Positions 43,288-52,481 of a stretch of 56,361 nucleotides of DNA are shown piece after piece. Numbering within the stretch: position 1 is the first letter of the stretch; each line of letters starts with the position of its first letter. The notes below the pieces were generated by a model. It saw only the letters and a list, made by a program, of their open reading frames with translations. It was not told the origin of the DNA and searched no databases. Source of the stretch: Actinomadura sp. 6K520 (GTDB lineage: Bacteria; Actinomycetota; Actinomycetes; Streptosporangiales; Streptosporangiaceae); the NCBI RefSeq assembly GCF_004349245.1, contig NZ_SMLC01000036.1:1-56361 (forward strand), written 5' to 3'. The translations under genes and the position numbers were made by a program.

Positions 43288-44196
43288 ATGCCCGGAGGGA
43301 CCGCCGAGGACGCCGCGACGCGGGTGTTCGCCGATCACCGGGAGCTGCTGTTCTCGGTCGTCTACAACCTGCTCGGCAGCGTCGCCGACACCGAGGACGT
43401 CCTGCAGGACACGTGGCTGGCGTGGTCGGCCAGATACGGGGACGAGGACGCCGAGGAGGTCGGGAACCCGCGCGCCTACCTGGTGCGGATCGCGGTGAAC
43501 ACGGCCCTCACGCGGCAGTCCCAGATCAGCCGGCGGCGGGAGACGTACGTGGGGCCGTGGCTGCCCGAACCGCTGGTGGGCGAGGACGACGCCGCGGAGT
43601 CCGCCGAGCGGACCGAGGCGGTGTCGATGGCGCTGCTCGTCGTGCTGGAGACACTGACGCCGCTGGAGCGGGCGGTGTTCGTCCTGCACGAGGTGTTCGG
43701 GTACGCGCACACGGAGATCGCCCCGATCCTGGACCGGAGCCCGTCGGCCGTCCGGCAGCTCGCGCACCGGGCGCGGGAGCACGTCCACGCGCGGCGACCC
43801 CGCTACCAGGCGGACCCGAAGGTGCAGCGCCAGGTGACCGAGCGCTTCCTGCAGGCGTCGCTCGGCGGGGACCTGGACTCGCTGCTGGACATGCTGGCAC
43901 CGAACGTCACGTTCTGGACGGACGGCGGCGGCAAGGTCAGAGGGGGCGCGGCGCTGCGTCCCATCCGCGGCCGCGACAGGGTGGCGCGCCTGATCACGGG
44001 GGCCACGGGGCACCGCTGGCAGGAGCGGTTCGCCGTCCGCTACCGGACCGTCAACGGCGACCCGTCGGCGGTGCTGTTCGGAGAGGACGCGCCGTTCGCC
44101 GTGATGGTCCTCGACCTGGACCCGGACGGCGACCGTATCCAGGGCATCTACGCCGTCGTCAACCCGGACAAGCTGACCCGCATCGAGGAGGATTAG
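43288..44196 (+). CDS. ECF41-type sigma factor with SnoaL-like C-terminal domain
   Basis: 302 residues. Region 2 (LLFSVVYNLLGSVADTEDVL) and region 4 (LERAVFVLHEVFGYAHTEIA) are followed by the SnoaL-like extension with WTDGGGK and a late NPDKL. It is a clear paralogue of the protein at 6405-7304, with nearly identical stretches such as RRRETYVGPWLPEPL. AGGAGGT stands five bases before the ATG. As with other ECF41 factors, its own C-terminal domain should regulate it; no partner oxidoreductase is adjacent. Confidence 0.93.
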   Translation: MPGGTAEDAATRVFADHRELLFSVVYNLLGSVADTEDVLQDTWLAWSARYGDEDAEEVGNPRAYLVRIAVNTALTRQSQISRRRETYVGPWLPEPLVGEDDAAESAERTEAVSMALLVVLETLTPLERAVFVLHEVFGYAHTEIAPILDRSPSAVRQLAHRAREHVHARRPRYQADPKVQRQVTERFLQASLGGDLDSLLDMLAPNVTFWTDGGGKVRGGAALRPIRGRDRVARLITGATGHRWQERFAVRYRTVNGDPSAVLFGEDAPFAVMVLDLDPDGDRIQGIYAVVNPDKLTRIEED

Positions 44197-44590
44197 GTCA
44201 GGGGCAGGGACCGGGACCGAACGAACTCGCGCTTCCTCGGGTTCTTCGCCACTTGACCCTGGATAACTCACTGTCATTCGTCCACCTCGTCCTGACCCGT
44301 CCGGTGGCCGGCACCGCGAACCGCCAGCGGCACGATGACCTCGCCATCCGCTCGCTGCGCCTTGTGGCAGTCGTGGACAGGCCGCTACAGACCGAAACGC
44401 TGGAGCGAACTCGCGCTGACCACATGTGTCATCCCCCCCCGCCAGCCGTCCAACTTACCTTTTCCCTGATCAGCGCGGAATTTGCCTACCGAGCTACGGA
44501 ATAACGGCAAACGCGTATCGCAACTTCGGCATCCTGTGTAGAGTACGCACACTCGCGTCTAATGGTTCGACCTGATGGGAGTGGGCAAAG
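44197..44590. other. 394-bp stretch without a convincing gene
   Basis: No frame on either strand has actinomycete codon bias and a recognisable product. CGAACTCGCGCT occurs twice (44222-44233 and 44406-44417). From about 44440 the sequence becomes AT-richer and probably holds the promoter of the following operon; TAGAGT at 44539-44544 fits the TAxxxT -10 pattern, 47 bases before the next start, without a good -35. Confidence 0.6.
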
Positions 44591-45043
44591 GTGGAGCCGC
44601 ACGTTTCCTCTTCCCTGTCCGCCAAGCTGAATCAGAGCACCCCGCACGCTCCCGGTAACGCCGGTGAGGCCGCGGAGCGGATGGCAGCGGCCCGCACCGG
44701 GCCCTCAACCGGCCACACGGGCACCGGTGCCGCCCCGTCCCGGCCCTCCAGACCCGAGGAGGCTTCGCCGGCGGCGGTGTCGAGTGTCTATGTCCCCACG
44801 GCCCACCCGGTCGGGCCGGGAGAGAACCCGGAGTACGAGCTGCGCGTGCTGGAGGACGGCACGGCTGGGATCGCGGTGTACACCTCTGTCGACCGGCTCC
44901 GGGAGTGCCTGGGCAGCGACCAGCCCTGGTCCGAGGCCTCGTTGCTGGAGCTTCTCTACCTGGTCGGCAAGAAACGCATCGGGGTCGCCCTGAACCCACG
45001 AATGGACCCCAGCCTCATTGCGGGGCGCCGGGGCACCAGCTAG
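44591..45043 (+). CDS. SAV_915/SseB-like family protein
   Basis: 150 residues from GTG 44591 (GGGAG nine bases upstream). The first ~65 residues are Ala/Pro/Thr-rich and probably disordered. The domain reads VYVPTAHPVGPGENPEYELR, VLEDGTAGIAVYTSVDRLRE, CLGSDQPWSEASLLELLYLV and ends GVALNPRMDPSL, the pattern of SAV_915/SseB-like proteins. Such proteins often accompany WXG100/ESX genes in actinomycetes. It opens a same-strand run of four genes with gaps of 9, 53 and 12 bases. Confidence 0.75.
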   Translation: MEPHVSSSLSAKLNQSTPHAPGNAGEAAERMAAARTGPSTGHTGTGAAPSRPSRPEEASPAAVSSVYVPTAHPVGPGENPEYELRVLEDGTAGIAVYTSVDRLRECLGSDQPWSEASLLELLYLVGKKRIGVALNPRMDPSLIAGRRGTS

Positions 45044-45052
45044 GACCGGATA

Positions 45053-45370
45053 ATGGGCAAAGAGATCCAGGTCGTTTACGCGGACATCCTCAAGACCTCG
45101 GGCGTCTTCAAGGACTGCGGCAAAAGGTTCGCCGACATCGTTCCGAACGATATCGGCACGGTGCCCAAGGTGACCGAAGGATCGCTTGAGCAGGCGATTT
45201 CCGCCTCCCTCGATGCGATCGCCGTCATGCATGACGCACTCGGCTCTTCCATGCGGACGCACGGGGACAAGCTCAAGTATGTGCACGACAAGTACCGGGA
45301 CGTTGAGGACGATGTCAACGACCTCCTGGACAGAATCGATGACCCGGGGGGCATCCAACCCCGCTTCTGA
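45053..45370 (+). CDS. Small helical ESX/WXG100-like protein
   Basis: 105 residues, all helical in appearance, no signal peptide. A first helix (VYADILKTSGVFKDCGKRFA) and a second (EGSLEQAISASLDAIAVMHD ... THGDKLKYVHDKYRDVEDDV) are separated by a short turn around PNDIGTVPK. Size and layout fit the ESX superfamily, but there is no WxG at the turn. The following YxxxD-type segment (YRDVEDD) near the C-terminus resembles the YxxxD/E secretion signal of type VII substrates. It may be the helical partner of the next protein. Confidence 0.65.
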   Translation: MGKEIQVVYADILKTSGVFKDCGKRFADIVPNDIGTVPKVTEGSLEQAISASLDAIAVMHDALGSSMRTHGDKLKYVHDKYRDVEDDVNDLLDRIDDPGGIQPRF

Positions 45371-45423
45371 GCCGGGAGTGAAGCCCCGCACGACTTGATC
45401 GACTCGAATCCGGGAGGTACGGG

Positions 45424-46227
45424 ATGGCCCCCAAGGAGGCCGCACCGATTCCGGCCGGTGTGCAGCCGGTGGGAAGTCTCTTCAGCCTGGGGGTGGACAT
45501 TCATGGCCTGGCGGCGCTGGCCACGAAGCTCTACGGATACGTGCCGCCGGGCGAGAGGATCGTTGAGGAGGTCGAGAGCTCGGTCAAGAAGCTGGTCGGC
45601 GACGCAGGCTGGCGGGGAGACGACGCCAACGCGTTCCAGGACGCCTGGGGTGCCGACGCGGGCGACGCCAAGAAACTGTCGATGTTCACCGACGACGCGG
45701 CGAAGATCATGGACGATCTGGCCTCGGCTCTGGCGGAACTTCAGATCTCGGCGAACAACCGGAAGCTCGATTATGAGCGGAAGAGCGACCGAGCGACCGA
45801 TGACCCGGAGCGACAGCGCGACCTCAGCATCATCCTCCGGGACGCCAAGGAAAAAGCGCGGGAGATGCAGAGGTCGGCAGCGGACCGTCTGGTGGCGCTC
45901 TACTCGGGAAAGGCTGAGGGGTCCTGGTCGGTGCTGGACGCCGCGAAGGCTCGCTCGAAGGACGAGAACGTCTCGAAGGGTCTACGGGACAAGCTCGGAG
46001 ACGTCGAAGACGAGCTCGATGACGGGTTGGCCGACGACGACTTCCCCTGGACCGATTTCGTCGGGTGGGTCGGCGGTGGCGCCGGAATCGGTGCCGCCGT
46101 CGGCGCGTTCTTCGGCGGGGTCGGGGCCATACCCGGCAGCGCCGTCGGCGGTGGGATCGGTCTTGCCGCCGGCGCGGTGGTGGGCGGAGGAAAGTGGGCG
46201 GTGGATCAAATTGATGACTGGTTCTAG
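45424..46227 (+). CDS. WXG100-like protein with glycine-zipper C-terminus (putative T7SS effector)
   Basis: 267 residues. The N-terminal ~110 residues form a helical hairpin with GWRGDDANAFQDAWGADAGD at the turn (W-x-G), as in WXG100 proteins. A long charged helical region follows (about 110-205). The C-terminus is a hydrophobic glycine-zipper block, FVGWVGGGAGIGAAVGAFFG then GVGAIPGSAVGGGIGLAAGA, ending WAVDQIDDWF, which could insert in membranes as a pore. No signal peptide. GGAGG precedes the ATG. Read with its neighbours it resembles WXG/LXG toxins carried with a helical partner and a membrane immunity protein; a structural membrane protein is the alternative. Confidence 0.6.
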   Translation: MAPKEAAPIPAGVQPVGSLFSLGVDIHGLAALATKLYGYVPPGERIVEEVESSVKKLVGDAGWRGDDANAFQDAWGADAGDAKKLSMFTDDAAKIMDDLASALAELQISANNRKLDYERKSDRATDDPERQRDLSIILRDAKEKAREMQRSAADRLVALYSGKAEGSWSVLDAAKARSKDENVSKGLRDKLGDVEDELDDGLADDDFPWTDFVGWVGGGAGIGAAVGAFFGGVGAIPGSAVGGGIGLAAGAVVGGGKWAVDQIDDWF

Positions 46228-46239
46228 AGAGGCACCGCC

Positions 46240-46575
46240 GTGGCTGTGATCGTGGGCTCGCTAGCGTATGCGCTGCTGGGGCTCGCATGCCTCACCGCAG
46301 GAGTGAAGACCCGCAGGGGCATAGGGACGTACAGGGTCTCGCGGCAGGTCAGGGTGAGCTACGAAGAGCTTCCGCTCATGGAGCGGGTTCGGACGGGAAA
46401 TGCGCTGTTCGCCTTCGGGGCGGCGCTGCTCTTGTGCGCCGCGTTCAGCCTCGTTCCGGACCCCGTGACAGCGGCGCTATTCCTGACCGCACTCCTCCTC
46501 TTCGTCGTCTACGTGGTGGTCCAGAGGGGTCTCCGCAGGGCCGCGCAGGAGATCGCGCGAACCCGGGCGAACTGA
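46240..46575 (+). CDS. Two-helix membrane protein, candidate immunity protein
   Basis: 111 residues from GTG 46240 with GAGAGG in front. Three hydrophobic stretches are visible: VIVGSLAYALLGLACLTAG, GNALFAFGAALLLCAAFSLV and AALFLTALLLFVVYVVVQRG, so two or three membrane helices with basic ends. No known family. It lies 12 bases after the glycine-zipper protein and closes the operon; small multi-helix membrane proteins in this position neutralise membrane-acting type VII toxins elsewhere (TspA/TsaI in Staphylococcus), which is the reason for the guess. Confidence 0.6.
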   Translation: MAVIVGSLAYALLGLACLTAGVKTRRGIGTYRVSRQVRVSYEELPLMERVRTGNALFAFGAALLLCAAFSLVPDPVTAALFLTALLLFVVYVVVQRGLRRAAQEIARTRAN

Positions 46576-46591
46576 GGCGCCAGGCCCGCGG

Positions 46592-47071
46592 TCAGGGTTT
46601 GTGGATCATGCACATGGCGTCGAGGCCGAGGACGCGGTTGAGGCGGCCGAACGCCAGCCAGGAGCCGATGCACATGCTCAGCTCCACGATCTCGCGCTGG
46701 GTGTAGCAGGCGGTCATCCGCGCCCAGAACTCCTCGTCCAGGCCGTGGTGGTCGAGGGCGTAGCGTTCGGCGTACTCGGCGGCGAGGCGGGTGCGGTCGT
46801 CGAACGCGTCCGTGGTGCGCCACTCGGTGACCGCGTCGGCGAACCCCTCCTCGACCTTTTCGCCGTCCCGGTCGGTGCGCCAGTCGAGGCAGAACAGGCA
46901 ACCGTTGATCTGCGCTATGCGGAGGCGCGCCGCCTCGAACTCGCGGAGGCCGAGGGTGGTGTGCTCGTAGACGGCGAGGGAGAGGTGCGCGGCGGCGGGG
47001 CCGATGCCGGGGACCATCTCGCCCCACGCGTACTGGATCGGGTCCTTGCCGTCGGGGATGTCGAGGTTCAT
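46592..47071 (-). CDS. AhpD-like/carboxymuconolactone decarboxylase family protein
   Basis: 159 residues. The helical AhpD core contains the redox pair in RIAQINGCLFCLDWRTDRDG (CxxC) and the downstream histidine/acidic region TREIVELSMCIGSWLAFGRL-like (here QREIVELSMCIGSWLAFGRL). Such proteins are peroxidase partners or decarboxylases. Its ATG overlaps the dehydrogenase stop by four bases, so both are made together; the pair faces a cholesterol oxidase gene. Confidence 0.85.
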   Translation of the reverse strand: MNLDIPDGKDPIQYAWGEMVPGIGPAAAHLSLAVYEHTTLGLREFEAARLRIAQINGCLFCLDWRTDRDGEKVEEGFADAVTEWRTTDAFDDRTRLAAEYAERYALDHHGLDEEFWARMTACYTQREIVELSMCIGSWLAFGRLNRVLGLDAMCMIHKP

Positions 47072-48147
47072 GGGCGGGTGCCTCCGAGCTTGCCGACGGC
47101 GGGGCGCAGGGGGACGTCGAGGGCGTCGTAGAGGCCGGGGTCGGCGTCCACGAGCCAGTCGATCGCGCCGACGAGGCGGCCGACCGCGGTGGCGTTGCCG
47201 CCCGCGGCGCGGTTGCCGTGCTCGTCGGTGGCCTCGACCGTGACCTCGATGCGCGGGTCGCCCTCGATGACGACGCGGTGCGCGCCGTCGCCGTCCGGCG
47301 GTTTCGGCCAATCGGGGGCACAGGACGCGTGGATGCGGGTGACGTGCTCGATGACGATGCGGGGTTCGCCCTGCACGATGCCCTGCACCTCGAAGCGCAC
47401 CGCGCCCTGGGTGCCCTTCTCGAAGTCGCCCATGGACTTGGTGGTCACGGTCTCGTCCAGGGGACGGCGGTCCACGGTCTCGCGGATCTCGTCCAGGTCG
47501 ACACCTAGCGCGCGGGCCATCAACCGGACCTGCCCGCCCCACACCATGGTGGGGACGGTCGCGGCGAGCATGGGCGGCTCGTAGTCCATCGGCTGGCCCA
47601 TGCCGACCAGGTACCGGACGGAGTCGGGCTGGTCGTAGGTGGTGTAGTCGAAGATCTCCTGGCAGCGGATCACGTCGATGGTGCCGCCGAGCCCGCTCAT
47701 CATGAGCGGCAGGACGTCGTTGCCCCAGCCGGGGTCGACGCCGGAGACGAACAGCGAGCCGCCGCCCTCGGCGACGGCGTCCAGCACTGCCTCCCGCATC
47801 TCGGGCGGGGCGTTGCGCTGGTCGTAGAGCGCGTACAGGGCGGGCGTGACGACCACGGCCCCGGCCCGGATCGCGCCGAGGATGTCGGCGAGGGCGTCGT
47901 CGGGGCGGATGTCGCCGGACGCGGCGTACACCACGGCCTGGGGGCCGGTGGCGAGGACGGCGTCGATGTCGGTGGTGGCGGCCACGCCGAGGTCGCGGCC
48001 GAGCCCGGCGAGGTCGCCGGCGTCCCGCCCGGCCTTGCCGGGGTCGTGGACGAGCACGCCGGTGAGTTCCAGCGCCGGATGGGCCGCCACGGCGCGGATG
48101 GCGAGCCGGCCGACATTGCCCGTGCCCCAGACGATCGCGGAGATCAT
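47068..48147 (-). CDS. Dihydrodipicolinate reductase-like / 2,4-diaminopentanoate dehydrogenase-like protein
   Basis: 359 residues. The N-terminal Rossmann motif VWGTGNVGRLAIRAVAAHP and ALELTGVLVHDPGKAGRDAG match NAD(P)-binding DapB-like proteins; the C-terminal part (GVDPGWGNDVLPLMMSGLGG) is that of the diaminopentanoate-dehydrogenase-like group common in mycobacteria and related steroid degraders. True DapB motifs for tetrahydrodipicolinate are absent. The real substrate is unknown. It shares a 147-bp divergent promoter region with the cholesterol oxidase gene, which contains a perfect operator-like palindrome 32 bases before ATG 48147. Confidence 0.82.
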   Translation of the reverse strand: MISAIVWGTGNVGRLAIRAVAAHPALELTGVLVHDPGKAGRDAGDLAGLGRDLGVAATTDIDAVLATGPQAVVYAASGDIRPDDALADILGAIRAGAVVVTPALYALYDQRNAPPEMREAVLDAVAEGGGSLFVSGVDPGWGNDVLPLMMSGLGGTIDVIRCQEIFDYTTYDQPDSVRYLVGMGQPMDYEPPMLAATVPTMVWGGQVRLMARALGVDLDEIRETVDRRPLDETVTTKSMGDFEKGTQGAVRFEVQGIVQGEPRIVIEHVTRIHASCAPDWPKPPDGDGAHRVVIEGDPRIEVTVEATDEHGNRAAGGNATAVGRLVGAIDWLVDADPGLYDALDVPLRPAVGKLGGTRP

Positions 48148-48178
48148 GCGCGGAATGTAACAGATGCCCCGACGGAAG

Positions 48179-48194
48179 CCAAGCAAATGCTTGG
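48179..48194. promoter_or_regulatory. Palindromic operator candidate between the dehydrogenase and cholesterol oxidase genes
   Basis: CCAAGCAAATGCTTGG is a perfect 7-2-7 inverted repeat (CCAAGCA / TGCTTGG). It is 32 bases from the minus-strand start and 101 bases from the plus-strand start, typical of a TetR-family site controlling a divergent pair. No regulator gene is adjacent. Confidence 0.65.
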
Positions 48195-48213
48195 TTGCCA
48201 GAAGTGGACATGA

Positions 48214-49926
<1,713 letters not shown>

Positions 49927-50016
49927 CCCGCCCTTTGCCCGCCCCTTGACGACCGGTCCGGCCACGGGCGCGTGTGGCCGGACATCCGGCATGGCCCGGC
50001 CCGTCCGGGGAAGCGG

Positions 50017-51216
50017 ATGTCCATGGACATACCCCGGACGCTCGTGATGACCGGGCACTTCCCACCGGAGCCGGGCGGGGTCCAGACGTTCACCTGGGAG
50101 CTCGTCCGCAGGCTCCCCGCCGACCGGCTGGTCGTCGTCGCGCCCGCCCGGCCCGGGGCCGCCGGGTTCGACGCCCGGCTCGGCTTCCCCGTCGTGCGGC
50201 GGCACGGCTACCTGCTGTTCCGCGGGCTGCGCCGGCTCGTCGCCGAGCACGGCGTCCACGCCGCCTGGATTCCCGCCGCCGCGCCGTTCGCCATGTACGC
50301 CCCGCTGGTGAAGGCGGCCGGCGTGGAGCGGCTGATCGCGTCCACGCACGGGCAGGAGATGGGCTGGTTCCAGGCCGCGCCGACCCGCGCCGCGCTGCGC
50401 GCCGTGTCCGGCACCATCGACACCCTCACGTTCCTCACCGAGACGTGCCGCGCCGAGGTCGCCGCCGTCCTCGGCGACCGGACGCGGCTCGTCCAGCTCG
50501 CCGGCGCCGTCGACCCGCACCGGTTCCGCCCGGGGCCGGACGGCGCGGAGGTGCGCCGCCGCCACGGGCTCGGGGACGGACCCGTCATCGTGAGCGTCTC
50601 CCGGCTCGTCCGCCGCAAGGGCCACGACCGGCTGCTGGACGCCTGGCCCGCGATCGTCCGGCGCCATCCGGCCGCCCGGCTCGTCATCGTCGGGGACGGT
50701 CCGATGCGGCGGCCCCTCACCGGCCGGGCGGCGCGGGAGGCGCCCCGCACGGTCACGGTGACCGGACCGGTCTCCGCCGCGGACCTGCCGCGCTACTACG
50801 CCGCCGCGGACGCGTTCGTCCTGCCGTGCCGCGACGACCGGCGCGGCCTCCAGGTCGAGGGCCTCGGGCTGTCGGTGCTGGAGGCGTCCGCGGCCGGCCT
50901 CCCCGTCGTGGTCGGCCGATCCGGGGGCAGCCCCGAGGCCGTCGTCGCCGGCGAGACCGGCGCGGTGGTCGACGCGGCGGACCCCGCCGAGCTGGCGCAC
51001 GCGCTGAACGGCCTCCTGGACGACCGGGCCGCCGCCCGCCGGATGGGCGAGGCCGGCCGCCGCTGGGTGTGCGCGAACTGGAGCTGGGACCGGGCCGCCG
51101 CCCGGCTCGCCGCCCTCCTGCGCGGTGCCCCCGCCGACCAGGTGGTCCGGCCGGGACCGCGGATCGAGAACGCGGTACGGAGGGTGAGCCCCGCATGGGA
51201 CTCCGGGAGCGGCTGA
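50017..51216 (+). CDS. GT4 glycosyltransferase, phosphatidylinositol mannosyltransferase-like
   Basis: 399 residues. The N-terminal domain starts TLVMTGHFPPEPGGVQTFTW, the GT-B acceptor-side loop. The donor domain shows VIVSVSRLVRRKGHDRLLDA, VIVGDGPMRR and the EX7E motif EGLGLSVLEASAAGLPVVV. These fit GDP-mannose-dependent GT4 enzymes such as PimB'/PimC that build phosphatidylinositol mannosides; acceptor is not certain. ATG 50017 follows GGGGAAGCG; ATG 50023 is possible. The last 22 bases overlap the MFS gene. Confidence 0.87.
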   Translation: MSMDIPRTLVMTGHFPPEPGGVQTFTWELVRRLPADRLVVVAPARPGAAGFDARLGFPVVRRHGYLLFRGLRRLVAEHGVHAAWIPAAAPFAMYAPLVKAAGVERLIASTHGQEMGWFQAAPTRAALRAVSGTIDTLTFLTETCRAEVAAVLGDRTRLVQLAGAVDPHRFRPGPDGAEVRRRHGLGDGPVIVSVSRLVRRKGHDRLLDAWPAIVRRHPAARLVIVGDGPMRRPLTGRAAREAPRTVTVTGPVSAADLPRYYAAADAFVLPCRDDRRGLQVEGLGLSVLEASAAGLPVVVGRSGGSPEAVVAGETGAVVDAADPAELAHALNGLLDDRAAARRMGEAGRRWVCANWSWDRAAARLAALLRGAPADQVVRPGPRIENAVRRVSPAWDSGSG

Positions 51217-52475
51217 ACCACCCCGACTTCTGGCGCCTCATGGTGGGCCAGACGGTCTCCTCCCTAGGCGACTGGATGGGCACCCTCGCCCTGATGTACT
51301 TCGTGCTGGAGCTGAGCGACTCCACGACGGCGGTGGGCGGCGTGCTGGTGCTGCGCCTGCTGCCCTCGGCGGTCGGCGCCCCGGTCGCGGCGCGGATCGT
51401 CACCCGCTGGCGGCGCCGCCAGGTGATGATGTACGCCAACCTGGCCATGATGGTGATGGCGTTCGTGCTTCCCGTCGTCCCGTGGCTGTGGTGGGTGTAC
51501 TTCTGGGCGTTCGCCATCGAGCTGGCCGCGCTGGTCTTCCTGCCGGCGCGGGACGCCTCCATCCCCTACCTCATCGAGGACCCGGAGGAGAGCAAGCACG
51601 GCGACGAGCACGACACCGGCACGCTGGAGGTCGCGAACGGCATCACGATGGCCACCTCCTACGGGATGATCCCGGTGGGCGCCGGGGTGTTCGGGCTGGT
51701 GCTGTGGGCGACCAACGCCCTCGGCTGGGAGGGCCACTGGCGGTACGTCGCGGTGTTCTGGCTGGACGCGCTGACCTACCTGGCGTGCTACCTCGCGATC
51801 CGGTCGATCGCCGACCTCGGCCCCGCCCCCGGGGAGCGGCCTTCCCGGGACCGGGCGAAGCACGAGGGCACGTTCCTCGAAGGGCTCCGGCTCCCCGTGG
51901 TGCGCGGGGTCCTGCCGGGCATCGCGGTCGTCGCGCTCGGGCTGGGCGCGCTGTTCTCCCTCGGCGTGGTGTTCGTCAGGAACGTCCTGGACGCAGGACC
52001 GATCGGGTTCGGGACCCTGGTGGCGCTGTTCGGGGTCGGCGCTATCACCGGCCTGGTGATCGTCCGCCGCGGGACGTGGGACCTGATGAAGCAGATCAAG
52101 ACGGCGACCGTCGTCCAGGGCGTCGTGATCGCGACGATGGGGTTGATGGCCTCGGTGGCCTGGGCGTTCGCCGGTGCCGTCGTGTTCGGCGCCGGCGCCA
52201 CCGCCGCCCTCGTCGGCGGCATCACCTACCTCCAGCAGGGCCTGGAGGGCTACCGCCGCAACCTCGCCCTCACCGCGTTCCACGCGACCCTGCGGTTCGG
52301 CCTGGCCCTCGCCGCGCTCCTGGCCGGCGCGGCGGCGGACCTGCTCCGGCACTGGGACGAGACACCGCTGGGCATGAGACCGTCCCAGGTGGTGCTGGCC
52401 GTGTCCGGGCTGATCGTGATCGCCGGCACGTTCCTCATCCGGCGCCCCCGCGAGCCTTCCGGGGATTCCGGCTGA
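51195..52475 (+). CDS. MFS transporter (MFS_3/enterobactin-exporter-like)
   Basis: 426 residues with about 11-12 hydrophobic helices. FWRLMVGQTVSSLGDWMGTL at the N-terminus and the loop motif RIVTRWRRRQVMMYANLAMM between helices 2 and 3 are typical of the MFS_3 exporters. An unusual acidic/histidine stretch between helices 4 and 5 (EDPEESKHGDEHDTGTLEVA) is worth noting. It probably exports a small hydrophobic compound. Its ATG lies within the end of the glycosyltransferase gene, so the two are cotranscribed, and it is convergent with the hydrolase. Confidence 0.9.
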   Translation: MGLRERLNHPDFWRLMVGQTVSSLGDWMGTLALMYFVLELSDSTTAVGGVLVLRLLPSAVGAPVAARIVTRWRRRQVMMYANLAMMVMAFVLPVVPWLWWVYFWAFAIELAALVFLPARDASIPYLIEDPEESKHGDEHDTGTLEVANGITMATSYGMIPVGAGVFGLVLWATNALGWEGHWRYVAVFWLDALTYLACYLAIRSIADLGPAPGERPSRDRAKHEGTFLEGLRLPVVRGVLPGIAVVALGLGALFSLGVVFVRNVLDAGPIGFGTLVALFGVGAITGLVIVRRGTWDLMKQIKTATVVQGVVIATMGLMASVAWAFAGAVVFGAGATAALVGGITYLQQGLEGYRRNLALTAFHATLRFGLALAALLAGAAADLLRHWDETPLGMRPSQVVLAVSGLIVIAGTFLIRRPREPSGDSG

Positions 52476-52481
52476 CCGGGG

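Noticed and set aside
44198..44425. A 75-codon minus-strand frame in the gene-free stretch
   Set aside because: Composition is Arg/Ser-rich, no ribosome-binding site, no recognisable similarity to a known fold.
49974..52475. An 833-codon plus-strand frame combining the region of the glycosyltransferase with the MFS transporter
   Set aside because: The first half is an Arg/Pro-rich shifted reading of the glycosyltransferase gene; the transporter starts at 51195.
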